DNA of 33,113 bases. Origin: an archaeon. Its GTDB lineage: Archaea; Micrarchaeota; Micrarchaeia; CAILAH01. Position numbers and translations under genes: made by a program. The stretch spans positions 1 to 33,113 of the forward strand of contig JAJSAH010000014.1 of the NCBI GenBank assembly GCA_024274875.1, read 5' to 3'. Positions 15,279-24,088 of this stretch are shown here, in pieces; positions within the stretch are counted from its first letter, which is position 1; every line of letters starts with the position of its first letter. Below the pieces are notes generated by a model. The model was not told the DNA's origin and ran no database searches. It worked only from the letters and a program-made list of their open reading frames with translations.

Positions 15279-15569
15279 ATGCCGAAAAAAAAGAAGAGAA
15301 TACCGCAACCGAAGTTTAGGATTGAGAATATCGTTGCATCAGCCAGCTTGAATGTAGAGCTTGATTTATACTCCATCGCAATGGAAGTGGATGATGTTGA
15401 GTATGAGCCGGAGCAGTTCCCAGGAGCAATACTGAAACTGCACAACCCAAAGGCATCACTGCTGTTGTTCAAGAATGGAAAAATCATATGCACGGGAGGA
15501 AAAAGCGAAGAAGAAGTTAGGAATGCAATAAAACGCGCAATAAAGATTCTTTCTCCCTACATAAGATAA
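15279..15569 (+). CDS. tbp: Single-repeat TATA-binding protein
   Basis: 96 residues, about half of a normal archaeal TBP (roughly 180). A basic tail KKKKR precedes one complete TBP repeat: RIENIVASASLNVELDL, then EYEPEQFPGAILKL with intercalating F47, then LLLFKNGKIICTGGK with F64, and the long C-terminal helix. It ends in TAA with no second repeat downstream, where the opposite strand already codes for deoxyhypusine synthase. The start resembles the usual first repeat and EYEPEQFPG is typical of the second, so a homodimer could rebuild the saddle with all four Phe. GGTG lies five bases before ATG. A second tbp elsewhere cannot be excluded. Confidence 0.9.
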   Translation: MPKKKKRIPQPKFRIENIVASASLNVELDLYSIAMEVDDVEYEPEQFPGAILKLHNPKASLLLFKNGKIICTGGKSEEEVRNAIKRAIKILSPYIR

Positions 15570-16487
15570 TTATTTTTTCAATTTTTCGTGCAAAGAAAGG
15601 GCCAGCAAGGGAAACAGCATTGAATAATCGCCCCATACAAAGGCATGTTTGCTGTCCGCTCTAACCTTCCCCCAGCTTATTCCTTCTCTTGGGAATGCGC
15701 TACTTATCGAAGCATCCTGCTCGGTTCCAGAGCTTATGTACACTGCATAATCAAGACCCTCCCTTAAAAGATTCACGCCTATTGTATGGTGTTTAATCAT
15801 CCCCCCGCCAAGAATTAACGCGCCAGTCTTATTGGCACTGAGAACAATATTCGCAAGTTCCTTCATATCCGCTGTGGCATCAACTGAAAACTTCGGATGC
15901 CTCTGTTTGTGCATATACAACTGAATCCCAAGCGCGCCGTCGGTTATCGCAGGGCAGAATACTTTCGCCCGTGAATCAGCGCACGCTAAAAGGAATGAAT
16001 TCTTGTCTTCTATGCGCGAGGAGAGGGCAGTTATGAGCTCGCTCGGTGAAATCACTGCATCGCCAAACGATTCAAGAATGGGCCTGACAAATGATTCAAA
16101 CTCCTCATATCTCCCATTCGGAACAAATATGTTTCCAATCCTGTTAATGCCCTTCTTCCTGAGCATAGAGTCATTAACATTAAAACTGCCTATGTAAAAA
16201 TTGCCGAACGATTTCATAACATCCTCTTCGATCGCGCCAACTGTAGTTATAATTGCATCTGGTTTTGCATCGCGTATGAACTGCGCAGCAATCTCTCTTA
16301 ATCCAGAACTTATTACAGTTGATGTGAAAGAGAAGAAAAATGTAACTTTTTCATCAATCATGCGCTCAAGAAGTTCATCAGCAATAGAGAGGTTGGTTGC
16401 CTGTATCCCAATACCTCTGTACTTAACCATGAGATCGCTGATAGAACGCACTGAATCGAGGTCAAACCCTTCTACTCTCCGCTCCAT
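15570..16487 (-). CDS. dys: Deoxyhypusine synthase
   Basis: 305 residues. Family marks are the NAD-site segment FFSFTSTVISSGLREI, TTVGAIEEDV, GALILGGGMIKHHTIGVNLL and the catalytic region AVYISSGTEQDASISSAFP followed by ISWGKV with the active-site lysine. It transfers an aminobutyl group from spermidine to a lysine of aIF5A, the first and in archaea often only step of hypusine formation. The frame is open to 16559, but ATG at 16487 starts the conserved region and has a TATA-like element 26 bases upstream. Its stop directly abuts that of the TBP gene. Confidence 0.94.
   Translation of the reverse strand: MERRVEGFDLDSVRSISDLMVKYRGIGIQATNLSIADELLERMIDEKVTFFFSFTSTVISSGLREIAAQFIRDAKPDAIITTVGAIEEDVMKSFGNFYIGSFNVNDSMLRKKGINRIGNIFVPNGRYEEFESFVRPILESFGDAVISPSELITALSSRIEDKNSFLLACADSRAKVFCPAITDGALGIQLYMHKQRHPKFSVDATADMKELANIVLSANKTGALILGGGMIKHHTIGVNLLREGLDYAVYISSGTEQDASISSAFPREGISWGKVRADSKHAFVWGDYSMLFPLLALSLHEKLKK
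15573..15586 (+). terminator. Double T-run after TBP gene
   Basis: Two runs of T (six at 15573-15578, five at 15582-15586) follow the TBP stop codon within 17 bases, consistent with intrinsic archaeal termination. They overlap the 3' end of the convergent deoxyhypusine synthase gene. Confidence 0.45.
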
Positions 16488-16508
16488 GATTAAAAAAAGA
16501 ATGCAAAG

Positions 16509-16518
16509 AATAAAAAAC
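16509..16518. promoter_or_regulatory. TATA-like element between dys and the MscS gene
   Basis: AATAAAAAAC sits in the 50-base divergent gap, centred 26 bases from the dys ATG (16487) and 25 from the MscS ATG (16538). It is placed to drive leaderless transcripts in both directions. A further A/T stretch (16530-16537) lies directly at the MscS start. Confidence 0.45.
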
Positions 16519-16537
16519 ATCCTGCGCAATTTTAAAC

Positions 16538-17581
16538 ATGGATATCCAATATATCGCAACCTTAGTAAGCCAGGACAATTACCTAGCAGGCATTACCGTA
16601 TTCCTTGCAATATTCCTCATATCAGGGATATTTAAAAAAATTGTGCTGTTTCGACTGAAACAAATAGCAAGCAAAACAAAAACAGACGTTGACGATCTCA
16701 TGGTAGAACTTATCGAGAAAATTGGATGGCCGTTTTACTTCGCATTTGGAACATATTTTGGAATAGCAGTTACCGATGCTCCCTTAATACTGAAAGATGT
16801 GGCGTATGGATTGGTTGTGCTGGCTGGAGTGTATTATGTTTCGAGAATCATCGGAAAAGTAATCGATTACACGCTGAAAAAATATGGAGAAAAGAGGGGA
16901 GATAGAGATTCATCGCTTCTGGAACTTATTGCAAACATCTTGAAAGCAACAGTGTGGATGCTTGCAATAATAATCGTGCTGCAAAATTACGGGTTTGAGA
17001 TAAGCGCGCTGATTGCTGGGTTGGGTGTCGGCGGAATCGCTGTCGCATTCGCAGTGCAGAACATACTCAGCGATATTTTCTCATCATTCTCCATATATTT
17101 TGACAAGCCGTTCAAGAAAGGAGATTTTATCGTTGTTGGAGATGATTCAGGGACTGTCGAGAGAATAGGGCTTAAATCAACAAGGATTAGAACTCTGCAA
17201 GGGGAAGAACTAATCGTGTCGAACAAGGAATTAACAGAAGCAAGAATACATAATTATAAAAGAATGAAAAAGCGTGCAGTGATATTCAGATTTGGGGTGG
17301 CGTATGAAACCCCAACTGCAAAACTGGGCAAAATACCTAAAATTGTGAAGAACATATTTGATGGCATTGAACTGGCACAGTTGAGCAGAGTGCATTTTAA
17401 AGAGATGGGAGATTTCAGCCTCATATACGAAGTGATGTACTATGTGAATACAAGCGATTATGTCAAATACTTGGATATACAACAAAATGTGAATATAGAA
17501 CTCAAAAAACGGTTTGAAAAAGAACGCATAGAGTTCGCATATCCAACGCAGACAATATTCTTAAAAAAATATTCTGCTTAA
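16538..17581 (+). CDS. mscS: MscS-family mechanosensitive channel
   Basis: 347 residues. Four or five membrane segments occupy about 15-185. The pore-lining helix has the Gly/Ala pattern of MscS (IAGLGVGGIAVAFAVQNI), then DKPFKKGDFI begins the beta domain, with a cytoplasmic C-terminal vestibule (RVHFKEMGDFSLIYEV region). It releases solutes when membrane tension rises. Length is typical of archaeal members. The ATG is likely leaderless. The tRNA-Thr gene follows after 33 bases. Confidence 0.93.
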   Translation: MDIQYIATLVSQDNYLAGITVFLAIFLISGIFKKIVLFRLKQIASKTKTDVDDLMVELIEKIGWPFYFAFGTYFGIAVTDAPLILKDVAYGLVVLAGVYYVSRIIGKVIDYTLKKYGEKRGDRDSSLLELIANILKATVWMLAIIIVLQNYGFEISALIAGLGVGGIAVAFAVQNILSDIFSSFSIYFDKPFKKGDFIVVGDDSGTVERIGLKSTRIRTLQGEELIVSNKELTEARIHNYKRMKKRAVIFRFGVAYETPTAKLGKIPKIVKNIFDGIELAQLSRVHFKEMGDFSLIYEVMYYVNTSDYVKYLDIQQNVNIELKKRFEKERIEFAYPTQTIFLKKYSA

Positions 17582-17614
17582 TGAATTGGATGTTGCGTCG
17601 GCTCATAAAAGCGC

Positions 17615-17688
17615 GCCTCCGTAACTCAGTTTGGTAGAGTGCGTCCTTGGTAAGGACGAAGTCGTGGGTTCAAATCCCACCGGGGGCT
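17615..17688 (+). tRNA. tRNA-Thr (anticodon GGT)
   Basis: Complete cloverleaf of 74 bases. Acceptor GCCTCCG pairs with CGGGGGC with one T-G pair. The anticodon stem CGTCC/GGACG (17642-17646/17654-17658) encloses TTGGTAA with anticodon GGT at 17649-17651. The T stem GTGGG/CCCAC encloses TTCAAAT. The discriminator is T, usual for archaeal tRNA-Thr. No intron, CCA not encoded. A start codon follows after two bases. Confidence 0.97.
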
Positions 17689-17690
17689 TT

Positions 17691-17963
17691 ATGAAAAAAA
17701 TAAGGTCAATTAAGATAAAAGCAATTATTTCTTTACTGCTGATCATCACATTTGCGGTTGCTCTTTTTACCGGAATTGGGTTGTATGGCTCTTCTAATGA
17801 GACAAATGCAGAAATAGACAGGCTTTCTCCAGATTCAACAAAAACCAATCTGAAAAGGATTCATACAATCTCAAGTTTCGCAATGGCAGGGCTGGCGCTC
17901 ATTCATTTGTTATTGAACCGCAGAATGCTCTCTGCTGAAATAAAAGCATTGTTAGGGAATTAA
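17691..17963 (+). CDS. Small two-helix membrane protein, DUF4405-like, possible haem binding
   Basis: 90 residues: a basic N-terminus, membrane helix 11-32, a polar loop, then helix 55-76 with His at 58 and 72. This resembles the DUF4405 type of small b-cytochrome-like proteins (IHTISSFAMAGLALIHLLLN). Haem binding is an inference from the two histidines. The ATG lies two bases after tRNA-Thr, so 3' processing of the tRNA would leave a nearly leaderless mRNA. The frame is open through the tRNA, but a start inside it is not credible. It converges on the helicase gene with ten bases between stops. Confidence 0.55.
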   Translation: MKKIRSIKIKAIISLLLIITFAVALFTGIGLYGSSNETNAEIDRLSPDSTKTNLKRIHTISSFAMAGLALIHLLLNRRMLSAEIKALLGN

Positions 17964-17973
17964 TGGAAAAAGT

Positions 17974-20900
17974 TCATTTCCCAAAATCCTTATTTATGGC
18001 AATCTTTCCATCATCATTTGTAAGGATATATTTCTTATTAAATAAATCGTCTATTGCAAGATTAACTTTTGCTTTAAACTTAGGAGTGATTTTTGCGGCT
18101 CCAAATATGTTCCCAACTTCTTTTGGGATGTCCTTTCTGCTTATGCTTATGGCATTGTCAACAACTAATAACACTGCAAAGCGTATCTCACTTATAGGAA
18201 TCATGTTTAAAGGCCGAACATCCAAGGAACATTTGCGTATATTATAGGCGAATTTAGGATCTCCATGCCAGAATACATCATGATCATCCAGCGCCAGTTC
18301 GTTATTTGGCAGATGCATCTGAATGATCTCTTCAAACCTGGCTTTTGATTTCTTTGACCCTTTTACTCCAAACCCATCAAAAATCCTTTTCATAACCAAC
18401 TGTTTATGAATTGGGGATTCACTCTTCACTATTTCTTTAACATGCTTGAAAAAGTCATACTTCATAAACTGATCAACAGTGCCATAAGAAGTTTGCGCAA
18501 CAACAGGATAATCTTTTATTGCAAATGATATATCTTTACTGAGATGCTCTATTCTTCTATGACCTTCCCTTTCGCGAGATGATGCCTTTAATTTATCCGA
18601 ACCGTTGATTAAAGAATGTATTCGCTCAACCTCCTTCGCATAGTTTAATACCCAATCATACGACCATATTCTGTGCACATTCCATCCCATCTTCCTCAAC
18701 ATCTCAGTTCGTATTCTCTCCCTGTCGCTTACGCTGTGAGAATTGGTGTAGGCAGTGCTGTCTAATTCTATGCCCAATGCGAACTCATTAGGATTGGATG
18801 GATCCACTATGGCGACATCTATGTTGAATTTTGAACTTCCAACCCCTTTCCTCACATCAAACCCTTCCTGCAAAAGCTTCGCATATACTGCATCCCTCAT
18901 ATCTGAATAGTTCGTTTCGGAAGATTCATCACATGAAATAGGTTTTGATAAACGTGCATACTCCAAATATTTCTTCAAAAGTTTGAGGCCGTTGCTTGAT
19001 GAGCGCGATTCATCAATCTCATCAGGAAGTATGGACGACACAATAGTTATCCGTTGTATCGCGCGCGTAACCGCAACATTCAATCTCTTAACACCACCTT
19101 CTTTATTCATAGGCCCAAAATTCAAAGAAAGATTGCCATCAGCATCCTTGCCATACCCTACGCTTAATATGATATGGTCTCTTTCATCTCCCTGAACTGT
19201 TTCGAGGTTCTTGACAAAGAATGCGCGCAGACTGTCGCCATTCATATGCTTCAAATATGAAGGATTCTCACGCAAAAACCTGTCCAGCTCATCATATATG
19301 GCCTGCTGCTGCGCTATGCTAAACGCAATTACACCTAGCGATTTGCCAGGCATTTCATCAAAATGCTTCTTAACAAGCTGAACAACCTTCTGCGCTTCAA
19401 TCTTATTCTGTCTTGTTCCGCCCCTATCATAAACGCCATCTTTCACATGCACTAACTTTATCGCAAACGAGTTGAGTTTGTTATTAGGAAAAGTTATCAA
19501 GGAATTACTGTAAAAATGACGATTAGAAAATGCAATCAATGATTCATCCCTGCTCCTGTAATGCCATCTCAACATGTGATTGGGAAGAGCTGCGGTTGTC
19601 TCATCTAATATGCTTGCCGCCTCTTCTATGCCTTCCTCAACATCAACATCTTCATTTACTTTAAAGAACATCGTTGGGGGAAGCTGTTTTGAATCACCCC
19701 CAACTATTACTTGGTCCGCGCGGATTATTGAACTTATTGCATCCTCAACCATTATCTGCGATGCTTCATCAAATATAACTGTATCAAAGTGCAGGACCTT
19801 CGGGTCTATGAACCGCGCAACCGATAAAGGACTCATCATAAAACACGGGCTCAAAACAAAGATTAAATTCCGTATCTCAGAGAATAGCCTGCGCAATGGC
19901 TTAAACCTTCTGCTCTTCCCAATCTCTTTCCTAAGTATGCCTACCTCGGAGGTTGTGGAAGTGAGATTTATCTTGGGCTTCTTAGATTCAATCATTTTAA
20001 TTATTCTGTTTCGAGAGTAATACTTGTGCTCATCATCGCCCTTAACAAATTTATCCTTAACTAAATCGAAATACTCTCTGCTGCGCTTTGCAAAATTTAA
20101 ATTGAGGCGAGATAAATATGTTTGCAGAAATATTTTCTCATACAATTCACTGATCTTATAATTCCTCTCTTCATCCTGCATGCTCTTCGCAAATATCCTA
20201 TACATATTCTTATCAAGCCTATCAAGCGCAGTTTTAAATTCAACCCACTTAGATATGTCATCTAAATGATTGCGGATGCTCTTAAAACGCTCATCCAACT
20301 TTTCCCATGATGCAGATTTGAAAAATCTCTCAACTGCTTCATGTTCAAAATATTCCATCACCTTAAAGTATGAATCAAGAAAATCAGATATGTGCTGATT
20401 AAACCTCTCAGCCAGTCCTTTCAAATCATAACCAGATGATATTGAATTTATCAGCTCTTTGTTGAACAACCCTTCAACCTTTTTCAAATTCCTAATCCAG
20501 TTGATTATTGACAATATCTGATCTGCCTCAACTTTTTCATCATCAATCGCATCGCAAATTTCACCTTTTAATTTCTGCAAATCTCGCCCTATCTTGCGAA
20601 ACAGCGCAAACTGCCTCAAATCATGGCTTAATTCGGAATATTCAAGGTCGCTGCTACTTTTCAGGAGAGATTTGAGCTTAGCCGCGTAAAACTTGTACCT
20701 TGGGTCAAGCAACCTCACAACAAAAAACCACGAGCCATTGATTTTTCTATGCATTTTCTCAAATTCATTATTATCCATGTTTAAAAATTCAGGTTTATAT
20801 TTAGATTCTAAGTATTGGTGTATCGCATTGTATTCATCAAGCTTTATCTTATACTCTTTAACTGCATCCTCAAACCTATTGCAATCTACTGAAAACCAAT

Positions 20901-22509
20901 GCTCCTTCAGCGCGTAATCCGTATCTGGAATGGATAAAAGCGGATTCAGCACCTCATCAAGCCCTTTTAGATCAGAAACTGACCTGAAATGAATATTCGC
21001 ATTGTTAGATAGGTTTTTGGCATCTTCCTTTATGTATTCTATAAGCTCTAAACACCTGTCCAAAAGCTCTCTCAACTGCTCTTTCTTGAGATCAGTGAAT
21101 ACATCTATCCATTTATGATTGATGTATCTAAGCATGCTGGAATTAAATTGCGCAAGTTGATCCTCATACATGTCCAATTCTTCAAAAATCGTCTTATTCT
21201 TTCTAAATTCATCAAAATCGACGCTCAAATTAACATTGATGCCTGCAAAACGTATATGATTCAGTTTGGCAAGCCTGCCGAACACTTTACATAAAGGAAA
21301 TGCATCAGACGAACCGCTCAACAGCTCCTTGCCATATTCAACCAATACCTTCCTCGACTCAACCATCTGATCAATTAATTCATCCTTGCTGCCATACAGC
21401 TTGTTTTCAACCAGCGAATTCTCAAGCTGTTCAAGTATCCAGCGTTTTCCAGCAGTGTTTGCGTTGTGCATTTCAAGCACATAATGGCCTATTCCTGCTG
21501 AATCAAGCCGCTTCTTCACAACTTCTAATGCAGCCATCTTCTCGCTTACAAACAGAACCTTTTTCCCATCCGCAAGCAGCTGCGCAATAATATTGGCGAT
21601 TGTTTGGCTTTTTCCAGTGCCTGGCGGGCCTTGAAGCACAAAACTTGCACCCTTCCTAGCGGCGAGTATGGCTTCCTTCTGGCTTTCATCAGCATCAAGC
21701 ACAAAGAATGCATCTTTAGGATCGATTGAGTCCGCGTCGTAATCCGTATCTACATTTGATACAGATTCAAGCGCCGCTTTGTCGCCAACCATCGTCCGTA
21801 TAACTGGATTTCTTAACACCAACTCCTCATTCACTATTAAATCGTTGTATAATGACAACTTCTGGAATGAAAAAATGCCTAAATGCATATCTGACCTGCG
21901 AATCTTCCACCCAAACTTCTCAGTATCTATCTCAAGTTTTCTCAAATATTCGTTAACATCATCAAACGAATCTCCTATATCATACCCATAGTGGAGCATT
22001 ACTCTCTGCCTTAAAGCAGGATTTATGAATATATCATCTTCAAGAAATGAAAGAGTGAAGGGATGAAACTGCTTTGAGAGGTCCTTTCTCCGTTGGATTT
22101 GAACAGGAATCAGTATTATAGGGGATTTTAACTTCTCCCCAGAATCCCTATCTTCATGCTCAAGAATACCAAATGCAATGTATAAAGTATTCACAACTTG
22201 CTCAGCAATGCTTTCGCGAGATGATAGGTAAATTTTGTAAAGTTTTCTGTATGCCTCCCCCTCAGGCAAAGGCACGCTGAGCATGGACTTGATGCCTGCG
22301 CTCGCAGAATCTTTTGGAAATTTAAACAACGCGCCCTTATTAACCAATTGATCATAGAATTCGCGAGCATCAGGCACATCAATCCTTATTGATGATGCGC
22401 TCTCCTTAAAATTAATCAACCGGTTTTTAAGCGAAATATCAAGCAATTTGCCCTTCCATAATTCAATCCTTCGCTGAATTTTGTCATCAATGCCCTGCTC
22501 CAACCCCAT
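17974..22509 (-). CDS. Giant DUF4011 / superfamily 1 helicase / restriction-endonuclease-fold protein
   Basis: 1511 residues. DUF4011-like start (about 15-150: LWKGKLLDISLKNRLINFKE). Walker A LQGPPGTGKS near 293, a long helical insertion (about 400-850), DEAS motif II near 913, GDSKQLPP motif III near 940 and the VAVTRA motif near 1120, typical of UPF1-like SF1 helicases (COG1112). A nuclease domain of the MTES_1575/Vsr-like fold follows (D-x-A, then GIELDS near 1250, and WNVHRIWSYDW). The C-terminus matches DUF3320 (about 1370-1490). In bacteria such proteins occur singly or in defence islands, so nucleic-acid defence is plausible but not shown. All catalytic motifs look intact. ATG 22509 follows the upstream gene after 26 bases; a TATA-like stretch at 22527-22537 may give it its own promoter. 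Confidence 0.85.
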   Translation of the reverse strand: MGLEQGIDDKIQRRIELWKGKLLDISLKNRLINFKESASSIRIDVPDAREFYDQLVNKGALFKFPKDSASAGIKSMLSVPLPEGEAYRKLYKIYLSSRESIAEQVVNTLYIAFGILEHEDRDSGEKLKSPIILIPVQIQRRKDLSKQFHPFTLSFLEDDIFINPALRQRVMLHYGYDIGDSFDDVNEYLRKLEIDTEKFGWKIRRSDMHLGIFSFQKLSLYNDLIVNEELVLRNPVIRTMVGDKAALESVSNVDTDYDADSIDPKDAFFVLDADESQKEAILAARKGASFVLQGPPGTGKSQTIANIIAQLLADGKKVLFVSEKMAALEVVKKRLDSAGIGHYVLEMHNANTAGKRWILEQLENSLVENKLYGSKDELIDQMVESRKVLVEYGKELLSGSSDAFPLCKVFGRLAKLNHIRFAGINVNLSVDFDEFRKNKTIFEELDMYEDQLAQFNSSMLRYINHKWIDVFTDLKKEQLRELLDRCLELIEYIKEDAKNLSNNANIHFRSVSDLKGLDEVLNPLLSIPDTDYALKEHWFSVDCNRFEDAVKEYKIKLDEYNAIHQYLESKYKPEFLNMDNNEFEKMHRKINGSWFFVVRLLDPRYKFYAAKLKSLLKSSSDLEYSELSHDLRQFALFRKIGRDLQKLKGEICDAIDDEKVEADQILSIINWIRNLKKVEGLFNKELINSISSGYDLKGLAERFNQHISDFLDSYFKVMEYFEHEAVERFFKSASWEKLDERFKSIRNHLDDISKWVEFKTALDRLDKNMYRIFAKSMQDEERNYKISELYEKIFLQTYLSRLNLNFAKRSREYFDLVKDKFVKGDDEHKYYSRNRIIKMIESKKPKINLTSTTSEVGILRKEIGKSRRFKPLRRLFSEIRNLIFVLSPCFMMSPLSVARFIDPKVLHFDTVIFDEASQIMVEDAISSIIRADQVIVGGDSKQLPPTMFFKVNEDVDVEEGIEEAASILDETTAALPNHMLRWHYRSRDESLIAFSNRHFYSNSLITFPNNKLNSFAIKLVHVKDGVYDRGGTRQNKIEAQKVVQLVKKHFDEMPGKSLGVIAFSIAQQQAIYDELDRFLRENPSYLKHMNGDSLRAFFVKNLETVQGDERDHIILSVGYGKDADGNLSLNFGPMNKEGGVKRLNVAVTRAIQRITIVSSILPDEIDESRSSSNGLKLLKKYLEYARLSKPISCDESSETNYSDMRDAVYAKLLQEGFDVRKGVGSSKFNIDVAIVDPSNPNEFALGIELDSTAYTNSHSVSDRERIRTEMLRKMGWNVHRIWSYDWVLNYAKEVERIHSLINGSDKLKASSREREGHRRIEHLSKDISFAIKDYPVVAQTSYGTVDQFMKYDFFKHVKEIVKSESPIHKQLVMKRIFDGFGVKGSKKSKARFEEIIQMHLPNNELALDDHDVFWHGDPKFAYNIRKCSLDVRPLNMIPISEIRFAVLLVVDNAISISRKDIPKEVGNIFGAAKITPKFKAKVNLAIDDLFNKKYILTNDDGKIAINKDFGK

Positions 22510-22535
22510 GGTATTATTTAGGGTTGATAAATATA

Positions 22536-23471
22536 TTAACCTAAATGGCGTTCAACTGCACAGCAGAACTCCTCATCATCCAACATGCTGTTAATCCATA
22601 AATATGAGATTTTTGATAAAAAGCCTGCATTTATGTTTGCAAACGATTCTGCAAAAACCTTATGCTGCTCGTTAGAATTAAGAAATATCGTTGATATAAG
22701 AATTTTTGTATCTAAGTTAGCTCCAGATAACTGAAGGGCAATTTCATCCAAATACAAATCGCAGTTTATCTCTGAATGCATAAGCAATTTATGCATAAGG
22801 TCGCGTATAAGGACCGCTTCGCTTTCCTTTGCCAGGTTTTCCATAAGCGCATGCACATTAATAGAGGATTCCATCTCTCGAAGCTCAGCATCAGATAAAC
22901 TAAGCGGAAATAATTGGTATTTTGAGAGGTATGAACTGTGCGGTAGTTTGAGAAGGTTCCAACAAAACTTCAAAGACTTAGCATCTAAATACGACTTCTT
23001 TGCAATTTGCCTTGCAAAAAAACTGAACACTTCTCTTTCAGGATAATCAGACAAAACATTATATGCTGCGCAGGATCCCCTTGATGCAAAGAACATCATT
23101 GAGAACATATATTGCCTGCCGCCCATTGCATTAACAATTGGGAGAATGATATCAGCAGTGTGGATATCCATGTTAAGATCGCTTACAAGCAAGTCCAATC
23201 CTGCGCGGTCATTGCTTCCAACACGGCTCATCATGCGCGCAAGCGCTATGCGCGATGCAGTTCTCTCCATTGCATCGCAGGAGTTTGATACAACATGCTT
23301 CAACGCATCAATGTATATGCGCTCTTTCCCCTGAGAATCTCTGCATATCTCATCTGCAATCGTTGAAGCAAGCATAACTTCTGCTGAGCCAAGCCTTCTT
23401 GCTTGCCCTGCTGCACCTCCCTTGTTTCTTATATGAGATTTAAGCTTCCCTATCACATTAGTTGCAGGCAT
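22536..23471 (-). CDS. Unrecognised all-helical protein upstream of the helicase/nuclease
   Basis: 311 residues, predicted almost wholly alpha-helical, with no signal peptide or membrane segment. The repeated helix-pair look (for example DALKHVVSNSCDAMERTASR, then ALARMMSRV) hints at HEAT-like solenoid folding, but I recognise no family and no catalytic motif. The N-terminus is basic and glycine-rich (KLKSHIRNKGGAAGQARRLG), suggesting nucleic-acid contact. It lies 26 bases upstream of the helicase/nuclease on the same strand, with its own TATA element, so the two probably form one unit in which this could be the sensor or adaptor. That role is an inference. Confidence 0.55.
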   Translation of the reverse strand: MPATNVIGKLKSHIRNKGGAAGQARRLGSAEVMLASTIADEICRDSQGKERIYIDALKHVVSNSCDAMERTASRIALARMMSRVGSNDRAGLDLLVSDLNMDIHTADIILPIVNAMGGRQYMFSMMFFASRGSCAAYNVLSDYPEREVFSFFARQIAKKSYLDAKSLKFCWNLLKLPHSSYLSKYQLFPLSLSDAELREMESSINVHALMENLAKESEAVLIRDLMHKLLMHSEINCDLYLDEIALQLSGANLDTKILISTIFLNSNEQHKVFAESFANINAGFLSKISYLWINSMLDDEEFCCAVERHLG

Positions 23472-23492
23472 GCAGGGATTGGCGCAATTTTG

Positions 23493-23502
23493 CTATAAAT
23501 AC
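23493..23502 (-). promoter_or_regulatory. TATA element of the helical-protein/helicase unit
   Basis: CTATAAATAC on the plus strand (GTATTTATAG on the coding strand) is centred 26 bases upstream of the ATG at 23471, the spacing of an archaeal leaderless promoter. It separates this unit from the AMMECR1 gene, which ends at 23519 on the same strand. Confidence 0.55.
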
Positions 23503-23518
23503 TTTTTGCATGCGTAGA

Positions 23519-24088
23519 TCATTCTGAGAATTTCTCAACAGTATATATATAGAACTCAATTCCAGGCATCTTCCATTCGTTAGCAGATAATCCTGCCTTT
23601 ATGCATAAGTGGGATATAAAATCTGATGGATTGGGCAAATCCTCCCAAACCTGCGGCAGAAATGTGGCGCTCGCAGGACCTTTGCGAATGTATAAACCGT
23701 ACTCGCCCACTTTAACCATGCTTAACAGCTGTTCGGGCGACGAAGGGCTTATGCGCTTCAAAGGAGAAAGCACAGATACCTCAATTTTTATATCATTTAA
23801 CTCATCTCTTGTTATTGGATTAAAACGCGGATCATTAAACGCTGCTGCGATTGCATTATCCCTTACAGCAGATGCAATAGATGATATCGGCTCAAGCGTG
23901 CCTATGCATCCTCTTAAAGAGCCGTTCTTTGTAAGCGTAACAAAAACGCCCCTCTTCTCCAGCAATTGAGGCGTTGGAGGGCGTTCATCTGGGATTTCCT
24001 TTCCTTTAAGCCGGTATTCTATGCTCCTGCGCGCAAGATTCAGCAAATATCTTTTTTCATCATCACTCAACAAATGCATAACAACCAT
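23519..24088 (-). CDS. AMMECR1-family protein (AmmeMemoRadiSam system A)
   Basis: 189 residues. It carries the family signature LRGCIGT (58-64), preceded by GVFVTLTKNG and followed by AVRDNAIAAAFNDPRFNPIT and IKIEVSVLSPL. The conserved Cys in a compact two-domain fold suggests an enzyme, but the reaction is unestablished. The gene overlaps the MEMO1-like gene by up to 26 bases (ATG 24088; ATG 24079 is an alternative) and is last in the three-gene unit with the MEMO and radical-SAM proteins. Confidence 0.93.
   Translation of the reverse strand: MVVMHLLSDDEKRYLLNLARRSIEYRLKGKEIPDERPPTPQLLEKRGVFVTLTKNGSLRGCIGTLEPISSIASAVRDNAIAAAFNDPRFNPITRDELNDIKIEVSVLSPLKRISPSSPEQLLSMVKVGEYGLYIRKGPASATFLPQVWEDLPNPSDFISHLCIKAGLSANEWKMPGIEFYIYTVEKFSE

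Noticed and set aside
15570-15700. A decayed second TBP repeat after the stop codon
   Set aside because: The plus strand after 15569 is T-rich and then antisense to deoxyhypusine synthase. No TBP-like residues in any plus frame.
17615-17688. tRNA-Thr 3' end as an attachment site of an integrated element covering the helicase region
   Set aside because: I found no repeat of the tRNA 3' end downstream, and no integrase gene in the window. Island insertion here stays only a possibility.
21300-21590. A 96-residue plus-strand frame rich in Gln, Ser and Pro
   Set aside because: It is antisense to the conserved helicase domain, has no ribosome-binding site, and its composition reflects the codons of the opposite strand.
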